DNA of 5,444 nucleotides. Source: an uncultured Gammaproteobacteria bacterium. GTDB taxonomy: Bacteria > Pseudomonadota > Gammaproteobacteria > SZUA-140. Positions 1 through 5,444 of the stretch are shown in pieces; the stretch's first letter is position 1, and every line of letters starts with the position of its first letter. Below the pieces are notes generated by a model that worked only from the letters and a program-made list of their open reading frames with translations, had not been told where the DNA came from and did not search any database. The position numbers were made by a program, and so were the translations under genes. The stretch covers positions 1 through 5,444 of the forward strand of contig CALZMY010000265.1 of assembly GCA_945788675.1 (NCBI GenBank), in the 5' to 3' direction.

Positions 1-2
1 GT

Positions 3-56
3 GGTGCCGCCGATCAGGTGCTCAATGTTTCTGTTGGAAATAAGGTGTATTATTAA
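3..56 (+). CDS. Possible 3' end of an upstream gene, unidentified
   Basis: Reading from base 3 gives 17 codons (GAADQVLNVSVGNKVYY) ending in TAA at 54-56. The composition, with alternating hydrophobic and polar residues and no rare-codon clusters, looks more protein-like than the two other plus-strand frames, which are rich in Cys, Arg and Trp or Ile. I cannot identify the family from so short a tail. In many gammaproteobacteria the gene before perM in this neighbourhood is a DUF2066 protein downstream of purM, so that is a guess from context only. It could equally be non-coding sequence. Confidence 0.35.
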   Translation, partial: GAADQVLNVSVGNKVYY

Positions 57-210
57 ATAACATTGTGGATATGATGTGATTTATCTCCTTTGAGGTGAAA
101 TGATATCGCATCAAAAAGAGCGCTAGGCCCAGCTTCGATGGTGGTATATGATCTTATGTTCACGTTTGATATGCGATCTATCGCTCTGAAACAAGAGGCT
201 TTTTTGTAAC
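57..210 (+). other. Non-coding leader upstream of perM
   Basis: This stretch holds no convincing open reading frame and no clear sigma-70 promoter. It contains complementary segments: ATCGCAT (105-111) with ATGCGAT (171-177), extended by CAAA (112-115) with TTTG (165-168) across a 2-base bulge, and AGAGCG (117-122) with CGCTCT (182-187). A short CTCT/AGAG stem (184-187 with 194-197) would cover part of the perM ribosome binding site and is followed by six T (200-205). Whether any of these pairings form in RNA is unknown. The region most likely contains the perM promoter if the preceding gene does not read through. Confidence 0.4.
193..198 (+). promoter_or_regulatory. perM ribosome binding site
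   Basis: AAGAGG lies 12 bases before the ATG at 211, a slightly long spacing. It is the only purine-rich Shine-Dalgarno candidate near that start, and the resulting N-terminus (MAQVIVRWFRR) matches the E. coli PerM start pattern. It is followed by a T6 run (200-205). Confidence 0.55.
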
Positions 211-1308
211 ATGGCTCAAGTGATTGTCAGGTGGTTTAGACGTTACTTCACTGATCAGGAAGGGGTCATCCTCGCACTGCTGTTAGTCGCAGGTTTTGCG
301 ATCGTGATCTTTATGGGTGAGATGCTGGCACCCCTATTGGCCAGTCTGGTGATCGCCTATCTGCTGGAAGGGCTAGTGAGTGTGATCCAGCGGCGCAATA
401 TTGCACGTTTGCCTTCGGTGCTGATGGTTTTTATGCCGTTTTGTGCTCTGTTACTACTGATGATTTTTGGTTTAATGCCGCTGCTTTTTGGTCAGCTCAC
501 TCAGCTGCTACAAGAACTGCCGACGATGATTGCCAAGGGTCAGCAGAGTCTATTGCAGCTACCTGTCAATTATCCAAACTTTATCTCAGAGGTGCAGGTA
601 GGAGAGCTTATGACTACAATCCGCTCGGCAGTGACCGACGCGGGTCAGCATGTTGTGTCATTTTCGTTAGCATCAATCTCTGGTCTGTTTATTTTAATTA
701 TCTACCTGATTCTGGTGCCGGTACTGGTCTTCCTGTTCCTGAAAGATAAACATGTTTTTCTCGACTGGGTCTCAGATTATATGCCGCGCGAAAGGGCGCT
801 AGCCATCGAGATCTGGGAAGAGATGGATCAGCAAATCGGTAACTATGTGCGTGGTAAGTTTCTGGAGATCATCATTGTTGGTGTGGTGACTTTCATTGTC
901 TTTGCGCTGATGGGGCTTCAGTATGCAATGCTGTTAGGTGCTTTAGTCGGTCTATCTGTGGTAGTGCCATATATCGGTGCGGCAGCGGTAACTTTTCCAG
1001 TCGCCATTATTGCCTATTTTCAATGGGGTTGGAGTGCCGATTTTGCCTATGTGATGGCTGCCTACGGTATTATCCAGGCGCTAGATGGCAATCTACTGGT
1101 GCCATGGCTATTCTCTGAAGCGGTTAACCTTCACCCCGTGGCGATTATTACCGCAGTACTGGTTTTTGGTGGCCTGTGGGGTTTCTGGGGGGTCTTCTTT
1201 GCGATCCCGCTAGCGACGTTGGTGAAGGCATTGATGAATTCATGGCCCCGTTCGGAAGAGCATATTGAGGCTGAACCAGCACCCGATAGTCAACGTGAGG
1301 CGGCGTAA
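211..1308 (+). CDS. perM: AI-2E family transporter / PerM permease
   Basis: A 365-residue polytopic inner-membrane protein, about the length of E. coli PerM. Hydrophobic segments lie roughly at residues 18-34, 36-55, 69-93, 150-177, 217-236, 238-270, 278-300 and 308-342. A soluble loop with amphipathic helices (about 95-148) follows the third segment. Family signatures are visible: VVPYIG at 251-256, QALDGNLLVPWLFSEAVNLHP around 289-309 and GGLWGFWGVFFAIPLATL at 320-337; these are almost identical to E. coli PerM as I remember it. The family includes TqsA (autoinducer-2 export) and Na+/H+ antiporter-like members, but the substrate of PerM itself is not established. The C-terminus is a short acidic cytoplasmic tail. 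The gene stands alone on the plus strand and converges on phoH. The start is supported by AAGAGG upstream and by alignment of the N-terminus. Confidence 0.92.
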   Translation: MAQVIVRWFRRYFTDQEGVILALLLVAGFAIVIFMGEMLAPLLASLVIAYLLEGLVSVIQRRNIARLPSVLMVFMPFCALLLLMIFGLMPLLFGQLTQLLQELPTMIAKGQQSLLQLPVNYPNFISEVQVGELMTTIRSAVTDAGQHVVSFSLASISGLFILIIYLILVPVLVFLFLKDKHVFLDWVSDYMPRERALAIEIWEEMDQQIGNYVRGKFLEIIIVGVVTFIVFALMGLQYAMLLGALVGLSVVVPYIGAAAVTFPVAIIAYFQWGWSADFAYVMAAYGIIQALDGNLLVPWLFSEAVNLHPVAIITAVLVFGGLWGFWGVFFAIPLATLVKALMNSWPRSEEHIEAEPAPDSQREAA

Positions 1309-1325
1309 ATCAGTCTCTCCGTGGA

Positions 1326-2726
1326 TTAAAGGATCTCTGAAGCGTAATCCGCCAGGCGTGAGCGTTCACCACTGATCAGCGTGATGTGCCCACTGTGTGC
1401 CCAGTCTGAAAAGCGATCGACCACATAGGTAATGCCTGCAGTTGTTTCAGTGAGATAGGGTGTATCGATCTGCGCAGTGTTGCCTAGACAGACCACTTTG
1501 GTACCAGGTCCCGCACGGGTAATCAGCGACTTCATCTGCTTTGAGGTTAGATTCTGCGCTTCATCGATAATCAGATAGCGATTGAGAAAGGTGCGCCCAC
1601 GCATAAAGTTAAGTGAGCGGATGCGAATGCGGTTGGTGAGCAGGTCATTAGTTGCCGCACGCCCCCATACACCGCCTTCTGCATTTGAAAGCACCTCAAG
1701 GTTGTCCATTAATGCCCCCATCCACGGCGCCATCTTCTCTTCTTCGGTACCGGGCAGGAAGCCGATATCCTCTCCCATAGGAACGGTAACGCGGGTCATG
1801 ATGATTTCATGATAGCGACGTTCATCAAGTACCTGCGCAAGCCCTGCGGCTAGCGTCAGCAGTGTTTTACCGGTGCCCGCATTGCCGAGGAGCGTGACAA
1901 AATCAACGCTCGGATCAAGCAGCAGATTAAGTGCGAAGTTCTGTTCTCGATTGCGCGCATTGACACCCCATACATTGTGGTGGCTTGAGCGATAATTATT
2001 ACAGATCTCAACAGTCGCACCGTCATTCTCGACAGCGCGAACGATCGCCTCGAAGCCATGCTCCTTGTCATCGTGAATCAACTGATTTGGGTACCAGTGC
2101 TGGCTATCGGGACCAATGATCTTGTAGAAGGTTTTGTCTCCTTCTTTCCAGGAGGATAGCGCTTTGCTGTGTTTATCCCAGAAATCCTCGTCAAGTTTAC
2201 TTTGCCCACTATAGAGCAGGCTAAGGTCATCAAGCACCTGGTCGACGCGGTAGTCTTCAGCGGGAATACCGAGGGCCACTGCCTTGATACGCAGATTGAT
2301 ATCTTTAGAGACAATGGTGACGACCGTCTGTTTGTGCTCTTTTTGCAGTGCCAGTGCCGTTGAGAGGATCTGATTGTCGGCCTTGTTGCCCGGCAGGTTT
2401 TGCGGTAATTCAGAGGTGAGTGTGCGTGTCTGTAAAAAGAGGCGACCACTGATTGTATTACCACTTTCTGGTGCTGGTAGCTTTAGCCCTTTCTCAATTT
2501 CATGTTTGGCCCCATCGCTCATCAACTCTTCGATAAAGCGACTGGCAAGGCGTGCGTTGCGCGATGCTTCTGAGCTGCCACGTTTGTTGTTATCCAGCTC
2601 TTCAAGTACGATCATCGGGATAAAGATATCGTGCTCTTGAAAACGAAAGATCGACGATGGATCGTGCATCAAAACATTTGTGTCAAGAACAAAAAAACGC
2701 TTTGATTTTGTATCTCTGTTTGTCAT
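1326..2726 (-). CDS. PIN-PhoH family protein, predicted RNase/RNA-dependent ATPase
   Basis: A 466-residue two-domain protein. Residues about 10-160 form a PIN nuclease domain with acidic residues at the expected places: D15 in FVLDTNVLM, E42/E43 in VLEELDNNK, D117 in NKADNQ and D142 in SKDINLR. Residues about 258-460 form a PhoH P-loop ATPase with Walker A GNAGTGKT (281-288) and Walker B YLIIDEAQ (384-391), followed by LGNTAQID (414-421). This architecture matches Bacillus YlaK and mycobacterial PhoH2, the latter shown to couple RNA unwinding to RNA cleavage; the same activity here is inferred. The linker (160-257) is unassigned. It is distinct from E. coli PhoH/YbeZ, which lack the PIN domain. 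The ATG lies 3 bases after the bcp stop with only a weak AGAAG upstream, which suggests translational coupling as the last gene of gcvR-bcp-phoH. No small phoAT-like antitoxin gene precedes it. All catalytic motifs appear intact. Confidence 0.93.
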   Translation of the reverse strand: MTNRDTKSKRFFVLDTNVLMHDPSSIFRFQEHDIFIPMIVLEELDNNKRGSSEASRNARLASRFIEELMSDGAKHEIEKGLKLPAPESGNTISGRLFLQTRTLTSELPQNLPGNKADNQILSTALALQKEHKQTVVTIVSKDINLRIKAVALGIPAEDYRVDQVLDDLSLLYSGQSKLDEDFWDKHSKALSSWKEGDKTFYKIIGPDSQHWYPNQLIHDDKEHGFEAIVRAVENDGATVEICNNYRSSHHNVWGVNARNREQNFALNLLLDPSVDFVTLLGNAGTGKTLLTLAAGLAQVLDERRYHEIIMTRVTVPMGEDIGFLPGTEEEKMAPWMGALMDNLEVLSNAEGGVWGRAATNDLLTNRIRIRSLNFMRGRTFLNRYLIIDEAQNLTSKQMKSLITRAGPGTKVVCLGNTAQIDTPYLTETTAGITYVVDRFSDWAHSGHITLISGERSRLADYASEIL

Positions 2727-2729
2727 CGT

Positions 2730-3209
2730 TTACTTCTGTTTGTTAATAGCTTTAACACGTTGTAGTACTTCTTCGACATGTCCATCGACTTTTACGCCAC
2801 GCCACTCATGTTGCAGGATGCCATCTACATCTATCAGGAATGTACTGCGTTCAATACCGCGAACTTTCTTACCATACATGTTCTTCATTTTCATGACAGA
2901 GAAGAGTTCGCAAAGTGCCTCATCTTTATCCGATAGTAGATCAAAGGTGAACCCCTGTTTAGTTTTAAAGTTCTCATGCGACTTGATGCTGTCACGAGAG
3001 ATGCCGAAGATCAGACACTTCTGGCGTTTGAATTTATTATGATTGTCACGAAAATCCTGTCCTTCACGGGTACAACCTGGGGTGCTGTCCTTAGGGTAGA
3101 AATAGATGACGACATTTTTGCCCTGTAATTGGGACAGTGTGATGGTTTTATCGCCCGTTGCGATTGCCTCGAAGTCAGGCACTGCTTTGCCAATGGTTAG
3201 TTCAGCCAT
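2730..3209 (-). CDS. bcp: Bcp/PrxQ-type peroxiredoxin, apparently 1-Cys
   Basis: A 159-residue cytoplasmic thiol peroxidase of usual family length, reducing hydrogen peroxide and organic hydroperoxides. The active site PKDSTPGCT (39-47) gives T43 and peroxidatic C46; the conserved Arg is R121 in GIERSTFLID. The resolving Cys that E. coli Bcp carries five residues after the peroxidatic one is Q51 here. The alternative resolving Cys of Xylella/Xanthomonas PrxQ, in the SHxxFC segment, is K82 (SHENFK). The remaining cysteines are C65 and C100; C100 aligns with E. coli Cys99, which is not the resolving residue. A 1-Cys mechanism with an external thiol partner is therefore inferred. The gene lies 48 bases after gcvR and 3 bases before phoH on the same strand. 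The start ATG has a weak GAGAAAG upstream, but the N-terminus (MAELTIGKAVPDF) fits the family. Confidence 0.94.
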   Translation of the reverse strand: MAELTIGKAVPDFEAIATGDKTITLSQLQGKNVVIYFYPKDSTPGCTREGQDFRDNHNKFKRQKCLIFGISRDSIKSHENFKTKQGFTFDLLSDKDEALCELFSVMKMKNMYGKKVRGIERSTFLIDVDGILQHEWRGVKVDGHVEEVLQRVKAINKQK

Positions 3210-3257
3210 GATGCTTTCTCGTGATGGTGGTTGGGTTAGATGCTGAGTTCATGGGAG

Positions 3258-3791
3258 TTATAGCCTTTTGACGGGTTGAAATGTGGTATCAATATTAAGC
3301 TCATTACAGAAGTCAGTAAACTCATCTCGCAGCGAGTTGATTTTCTGTTCGATCGGGACCCCGACGGTAATGGTGACCGCAAACATGGATGTGCCGGTAT
3401 GTGCGGCAGCATAGGACTCCGTGGTGAGCGTCTCAATGTTGATCTGTTTGCTAGATAGAAAATTGGCAAGCTGGTAGACAACCCCAGGGTGGTCGAGTGC
3501 AATTGCTTCGATAATGTAGGGGATCACTTCCTGTGTGTTCTCACGTGCACAGGTCTCTTTAGTGGTGATGGTCAGGCCGAGTTTTTCAGCCTCGTCAGCG
3601 AGGTGAGTGGTGAGATGCGAGATCGCTCTGTGATCTCCGGAAACCATCAGGATAATAGCAAACTCACCGCCAAGCACGGCCATGCGACTGTCGACAATGT
3701 TGCACTGTGCATCGAAGATGGCGAGCGAGAGCGCATTTACGATGCCGGGCTGGTCATTGCCTACGGCACTGATGACGAGGTGCTGTGTCAA
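3258..3791 (-). CDS. gcvR: Glycine cleavage system transcriptional repressor GcvR (two ACT domains)
   Basis: A 177-residue cytoplasmic regulator, close to the E. coli GcvR length. Two ACT domains are visible. The first (about 4-75) carries GNDQPGIVNALS (11-22) and CNIVDSRMAVLGGEF (30-44). The second (about 89-172) carries ALDHPGVVYQLANFL (98-112) and INIETL (117-122). In E. coli, GcvR binds GcvA and blocks activation of the gcvTHP operon, with glycine relieving this; the same role is inferred here. There is no DNA-binding domain, consistent with the family. The start codon is TTG (3791-3789), chosen because a near-complete Shine-Dalgarno sits 8 bases before it and the protein then begins exactly where GcvR homologues begin (MTQHLVISAVG). 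It is the first gene of the gcvR-bcp-phoH cluster and is divergent from dapA, as in E. coli. Confidence 0.9.
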   Translation of the reverse strand: MTQHLVISAVGNDQPGIVNALSLAIFDAQCNIVDSRMAVLGGEFAIILMVSGDHRAISHLTTHLADEAEKLGLTITTKETCARENTQEVIPYIIEAIALDHPGVVYQLANFLSSKQINIETLTTESYAAAHTGTSMFAVTITVGVPIEQKINSLRDEFTDFCNELNIDTTFQPVKRL

Positions 3792-3798
3792 ATTGAGA

Positions 3799-3806
3799 TC
3801 CTCCTG
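3799..3806 (-). promoter_or_regulatory. Strong Shine-Dalgarno deciding the gcvR TTG start
   Basis: On the minus strand the bases read CAGGAGGA, containing AGGAGG (3805-3800), 8 bases before TTG at 3791. No in-frame ATG or GTG lies at a better distance, so this site fixes the non-ATG start. It is the strongest ribosome binding site in the window. Confidence 0.8.
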
Positions 3807-3830
3807 AATAGATATTGTTTAGCCGCTTTT

Positions 3831-3858
3831 ATCATACGTGAAGCGCCCGTTTTGAGAA
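3831..3858 (-). promoter_or_regulatory. Candidate sigma-70 promoter for gcvR-bcp-phoH
   Basis: On the minus strand TTCTCA (3858-3853) is followed after 16 bases by TATGAT (3836-3831), matching the -35 and -10 consensus at four and five of six positions. Transcription would start near 3824, giving a leader of about 33 bases that contains the gcvR Shine-Dalgarno. This is consensus matching by eye only. Confidence 0.4.
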
Positions 3859-3894
3859 ACTGCTGAGATTCACGAAGATTATCTGTACGGTGGC

Positions 3895-3923
3895 TTATTT
3901 GGTTATTGGAAAAGTAGTATACT
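3895..3923 (+). promoter_or_regulatory. Candidate sigma-70 promoter for dapA
   Basis: TATACT (3918-3923) matches the -10 consensus at five of six positions. Seventeen bases upstream is a poor -35 hexamer, TTATTT (3895-3900). Transcription would begin near 3930, leaving a leader of about 50 bases before dapA. The -10 is good but the -35 is weak, so the assignment is tentative. No lysine riboswitch would fit in so short a leader. Confidence 0.4.
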
Positions 3924-3970
3924 TGGCGGCGAAGATTTTGTAGTTCCGGTTCCAGTTAAAGATTCCAGAT

Positions 3971-3974
3971 GGAG
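3971..3974 (+). promoter_or_regulatory. dapA ribosome binding site
   Basis: GGAG within ATGGAGATT lies 7 bases before the ATG at 3982, the usual spacing. It confirms the start that also aligns with E. coli DapA (MF-GS-VA-VTPM). Confidence 0.7.
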
Positions 3975-3981
3975 ATTCTAG

Positions 3982-4863
3982 ATGTTTCACGGCAGTATGG
4001 TGGCGCTTGTAACGCCGATGCATGAAGACGGCACGTTGGATGACGTATCGTTGAGCAATCTGGTGGAGTTTCATATCGAAAACGGCACCAATGCGGTCGT
4101 AGTCGTCGGTACCACCGGTGAGTCGGCGACGTTGGATGATAAAGAGCACTGTGGCATGGTGCGGCGCGTTGTTGAGCTTGTCGGCGGACGAATTCCGGTA
4201 ATTGCGGGAACCGGTTCAAATTGCACCCGTGAAGCGATCGCACTGACACGTTGTGCGATGGAGAGTGGCGCGGATGCCTGCCTGCTGGTGACACCATACT
4301 ACAACAAGCCGACTCAGGAAGGACTTTACCAGCACCATCTGGCGATTGCCGAGGCAGTGCCAATCCCGCAAATTTTATATAATGTGCCCGGTCGAACAGT
4401 GTGCGACATGTTGCCATATACCATCAAAAGGTTGTCCGAAATCTCCAATATTGTGGGTATTAAAGAGGCGACGGGTAATCTGCAGCGTGCCCGTGAAATT
4501 CTGGAATGTTGTGGCGATCGCATCGACCTCTATAGTGGTGATGATGCGGTAGCGATGGATCTGATTCTAGAGGGGGGGAAAGGGGTGATTTCGGTGACCG
4601 CCAATGTTGCACCGAAGGCGATGCGTGCGATGTGTGATGCCGCACTGGGCGGTGATCGACATGCTGCTGAGACGATCAATAATCGTTTGATGTCGTTGCA
4701 TCAGGATCTCTTTGTTGAGGCTAATCCAATACCGGTGAAATGGCTGATGCATGATATGGGCTTGATTCCGGCAGGGATTCGTCTGCCGTTGACACCGTTA
4801 TCCGAAAATTATCACGAAACATTGCGGGCTGCGCTGAGAGACGCCGAAGGGGCGGTGCCATAG
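3982..4863 (+). CDS. dapA: 4-hydroxy-tetrahydrodipicolinate synthase
   Basis: A 293-residue TIM-barrel lyase that condenses pyruvate with L-aspartate-4-semialdehyde, the first committed step of diaminopimelate and lysine synthesis, in the cytoplasm. The catalytic residues fall at E. coli numbering: T44 and T45 (VGTTGES), Y107 (TPYYNKP), Y133 (ILYNVPGRT), substrate-binding R138, and Schiff-base K161 (GIKEATGN). The glycine-rich GVISVTANVAP segment and the C-terminal NPIPVKW are also present. Of the E. coli lysine-feedback site residues, S48, A49, H56, N80, E84 and Y106 are kept, while H53 is D53. Feedback by lysine therefore remains likely but may be altered. The gene is the first of a plus-strand run, 1 base before the lipoprotein gene, and is divergent from gcvR. 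A run of seven G at 4572-4578 lies within the frame without disrupting it. Confidence 0.97.
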   Translation: MFHGSMVALVTPMHEDGTLDDVSLSNLVEFHIENGTNAVVVVGTTGESATLDDKEHCGMVRRVVELVGGRIPVIAGTGSNCTREAIALTRCAMESGADACLLVTPYYNKPTQEGLYQHHLAIAEAVPIPQILYNVPGRTVCDMLPYTIKRLSEISNIVGIKEATGNLQRAREILECCGDRIDLYSGDDAVAMDLILEGGKGVISVTANVAPKAMRAMCDAALGGDRHAAETINNRLMSLHQDLFVEANPIPVKWLMHDMGLIPAGIRLPLTPLSENYHETLRAALRDAEGAVP

Positions 4864-4864
4864 C

Positions 4865-5107
4865 ATGGACAGGCAAAAAATGAATATGAAAACTGCTTTG
4901 TTCCCTGCGGTAATCCTTAGCTTAGCGGTAATCTTGTTGACGGGCTGTTCGACGACGCCGGATGAGTCATACAAAGAGAGTCAAATGACAAAGTCGCTAG
5001 ATTACCCGCCTGACCTTGTTGCCCCTACTCTCAATCAGCGTTTTTCAGTGCCACAGTCGGCACCGCAAGTGGATGATGTGGCATCCGATGTCGAGAGTGA
5101 CGATTAG
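4865..5107 (+). CDS. Short BamC-like outer-membrane lipoprotein
   Basis: An 80-residue protein. A hydrophobic signal (about residues 11-25) ends in the lipobox LLTGC, with lipidation expected at C28; Ser at +2 favours outer-membrane sorting through Lol. The mature part is only 53 residues, low in complexity and acidic at its end (ESDD). It carries LDYPPDLVAP followed by RFSVP, resembling the unstructured N-terminal segment of BamC that in E. coli lies along BamD. E. coli BamC is 344 residues with two helix-grip domains; neither is present. The position directly after dapA and before the metallo-beta-lactamase-fold gene is the bamC position. The ATG at 4865 lies 1 base after dapA; ATG 4880 (AGG 6 bases upstream) would give a cleaner signal peptide and may be the true start. 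The frame is open and shows no frameshift. The function as a Bam-complex accessory is inferred. Confidence 0.75.
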   Translation: MDRQKMNMKTALFPAVILSLAVILLTGCSTTPDESYKESQMTKSLDYPPDLVAPTLNQRFSVPQSAPQVDDVASDVESDD

Positions 5108-5141
5108 CGCCCTTTCCTGCTAGCTCCTCGTTCTGAATTGT

Positions 5142-5444
5142 ATGCGCTTTTCTTCTATTGGTAGCGGTAGCCGTGGCAATGGCACCCTGGTCGAAAAGCA
5201 TAATACCTGTCTATTGGTGGACTGCGGTTTTTCGGTAAAACAGACAGCGCTGCGCCTGGGGCGACTTGAAAGGGCACCGGAGGCGATTAGCGCTATTATT
5301 GTCACGCACGAGCACGGTGACCATATAGGCGGAGTGGCGGCGTTGGCGAGACGTTACCAGATTCCGGTCTGGGCCAGCCATGGCAGCGCGATGCAATTTA
5401 CCGCAGGTGAGCTGCCTGAACTCAATATTTTCAGCTGTCATGAA
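5142..5444 (+). CDS. Metallo-beta-lactamase-fold hydrolase, WalJ/YycJ-like (partial, 3' end outside window)
   Basis: The first 101 codons are open to the window edge. The N-terminus MRFSSIGSGSRGNGTLVE is the family start, followed by a beta strand with LLVDCGFS (24-31) and the zinc-binding motif HEHGDH (56-61: H56, H58, D60, H61). Family members are about 250 residues, so more than half is missing. The group (COG1235) includes Bacillus YycJ/WalJ, reported to have 5'-3' exonuclease activity; the activity of the proteobacterial members is uncertain. It lies 34 bases after the lipoprotein gene. There is no good Shine-Dalgarno (upstream is CT-rich with TAGCTCCTCG), which suggests weak initiation or coupling. 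From conserved order, purC would be expected downstream. Confidence 0.9.
   Translation, partial: MRFSSIGSGSRGNGTLVEKHNTCLLVDCGFSVKQTALRLGRLERAPEAISAIIVTHEHGDHIGGVAALARRYQIPVWASHGSAMQFTAGELPELNIFSCHE

Noticed and set aside
173..184. Small palindrome GCGATCTATCGC upstream of perM as an operator
   Set aside because: Five-base arms with a 2-base centre are expected by chance, and no matching second copy was seen.
1296..1350. Possible bidirectional terminator between perM and phoH
   Set aside because: GGCGG near 1300 and CCGCC near 1348 are complementary, but the intervening match is poor, the arms lie inside both coding ends and no T-run follows; not a credible hairpin.
2680..3042. 120-codon plus-strand open frame opposite bcp and the phoH start
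   Set aside because: Ser/Phe/Leu-rich composition typical of the complement of a real gene; bcp and phoH on the other strand have clear motifs.
3489..3866. 125-codon plus-strand open frame opposite gcvR and its promoter region
   Set aside because: It overlaps the well-supported gcvR in antisense, with no ribosome binding site and no recognisable domain.
3900..3981. Lysine riboswitch or attenuator ahead of dapA
   Set aside because: With the candidate promoter near 3918 only about 50 bases of leader remain, too short for a lysine riboswitch, and no terminator-like hairpin was found.
3956..4417. 153-codon open frame antisense to the start of dapA
   Set aside because: It is rich in Arg, His, Cys and Pro, has no family resemblance and lies fully opposite the highly conserved dapA; a shadow frame.
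4572..4578. Run of seven G in dapA as a phase-variation tract
   Set aside because: The run encodes the normal Glu-Gly-Gly of the family in an essential gene and the frame is intact; probably ordinary codon choice.

Overview
The window looks like a piece of a gammaproteobacterial chromosome with intermediate GC content. The evidence is the gene set and order: perM, then gcvR-bcp divergent from dapA, then a bamC-position lipoprotein and a WalJ/YycJ-type metallo-beta-lactamase-fold gene. From memory, this arrangement resembles the bcp-gcvR / dapA-bamC neighbourhood of Escherichia coli and Pseudomonas, where purC usually lies just beyond. The proteins align closely with their E. coli counterparts, with DapA catalytic residues falling at the same numbers. 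The genus cannot be named from the sequence alone.

Layout. Positions 3-56 may be the last codons of an unidentified upstream gene. A 154-base non-coding leader (57-210) precedes perM (211-1308, +), which encodes an AI-2E/PerM-family membrane protein. perM converges, with a 17-base gap, on a three-gene minus-strand cluster read gcvR (3791-3258), bcp (3209-2730), phoH (2726-1326). These encode a two-ACT-domain regulator, a PrxQ/Bcp peroxiredoxin and a PIN-PhoH RNA-processing ATPase. A 190-base divergent region (3792-3981) separates gcvR from dapA (3982-4863, +). dapA is followed 1 base later by an 80-residue lipoprotein (4865-5107) and then by a metallo-beta-lactamase-fold hydrolase (5142 to the edge).

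How the genes work together. The two divergent units are mostly housekeeping: lysine/diaminopimelate synthesis (DapA), outer-membrane assembly (BamC-like lipoprotein), glycine-cleavage control (GcvR), peroxide detoxification (Bcp) and probable RNA metabolism (PIN-PhoH). There is no mobile element, CRISPR array, tRNA/rRNA or defence island.

Most notable points. (1) The protein in the bamC position keeps only a lipoprotein signal and the short N-terminal PPDL-type motif, and lacks both folded BamC domains. (2) Bcp lacks both known resolving-cysteine positions and looks like a 1-Cys enzyme. (3) GcvR appears to start at TTG behind a near-perfect Shine-Dalgarno. (4) The perM leader can be drawn in alternative base-paired forms that involve its ribosome binding site; this is speculative.
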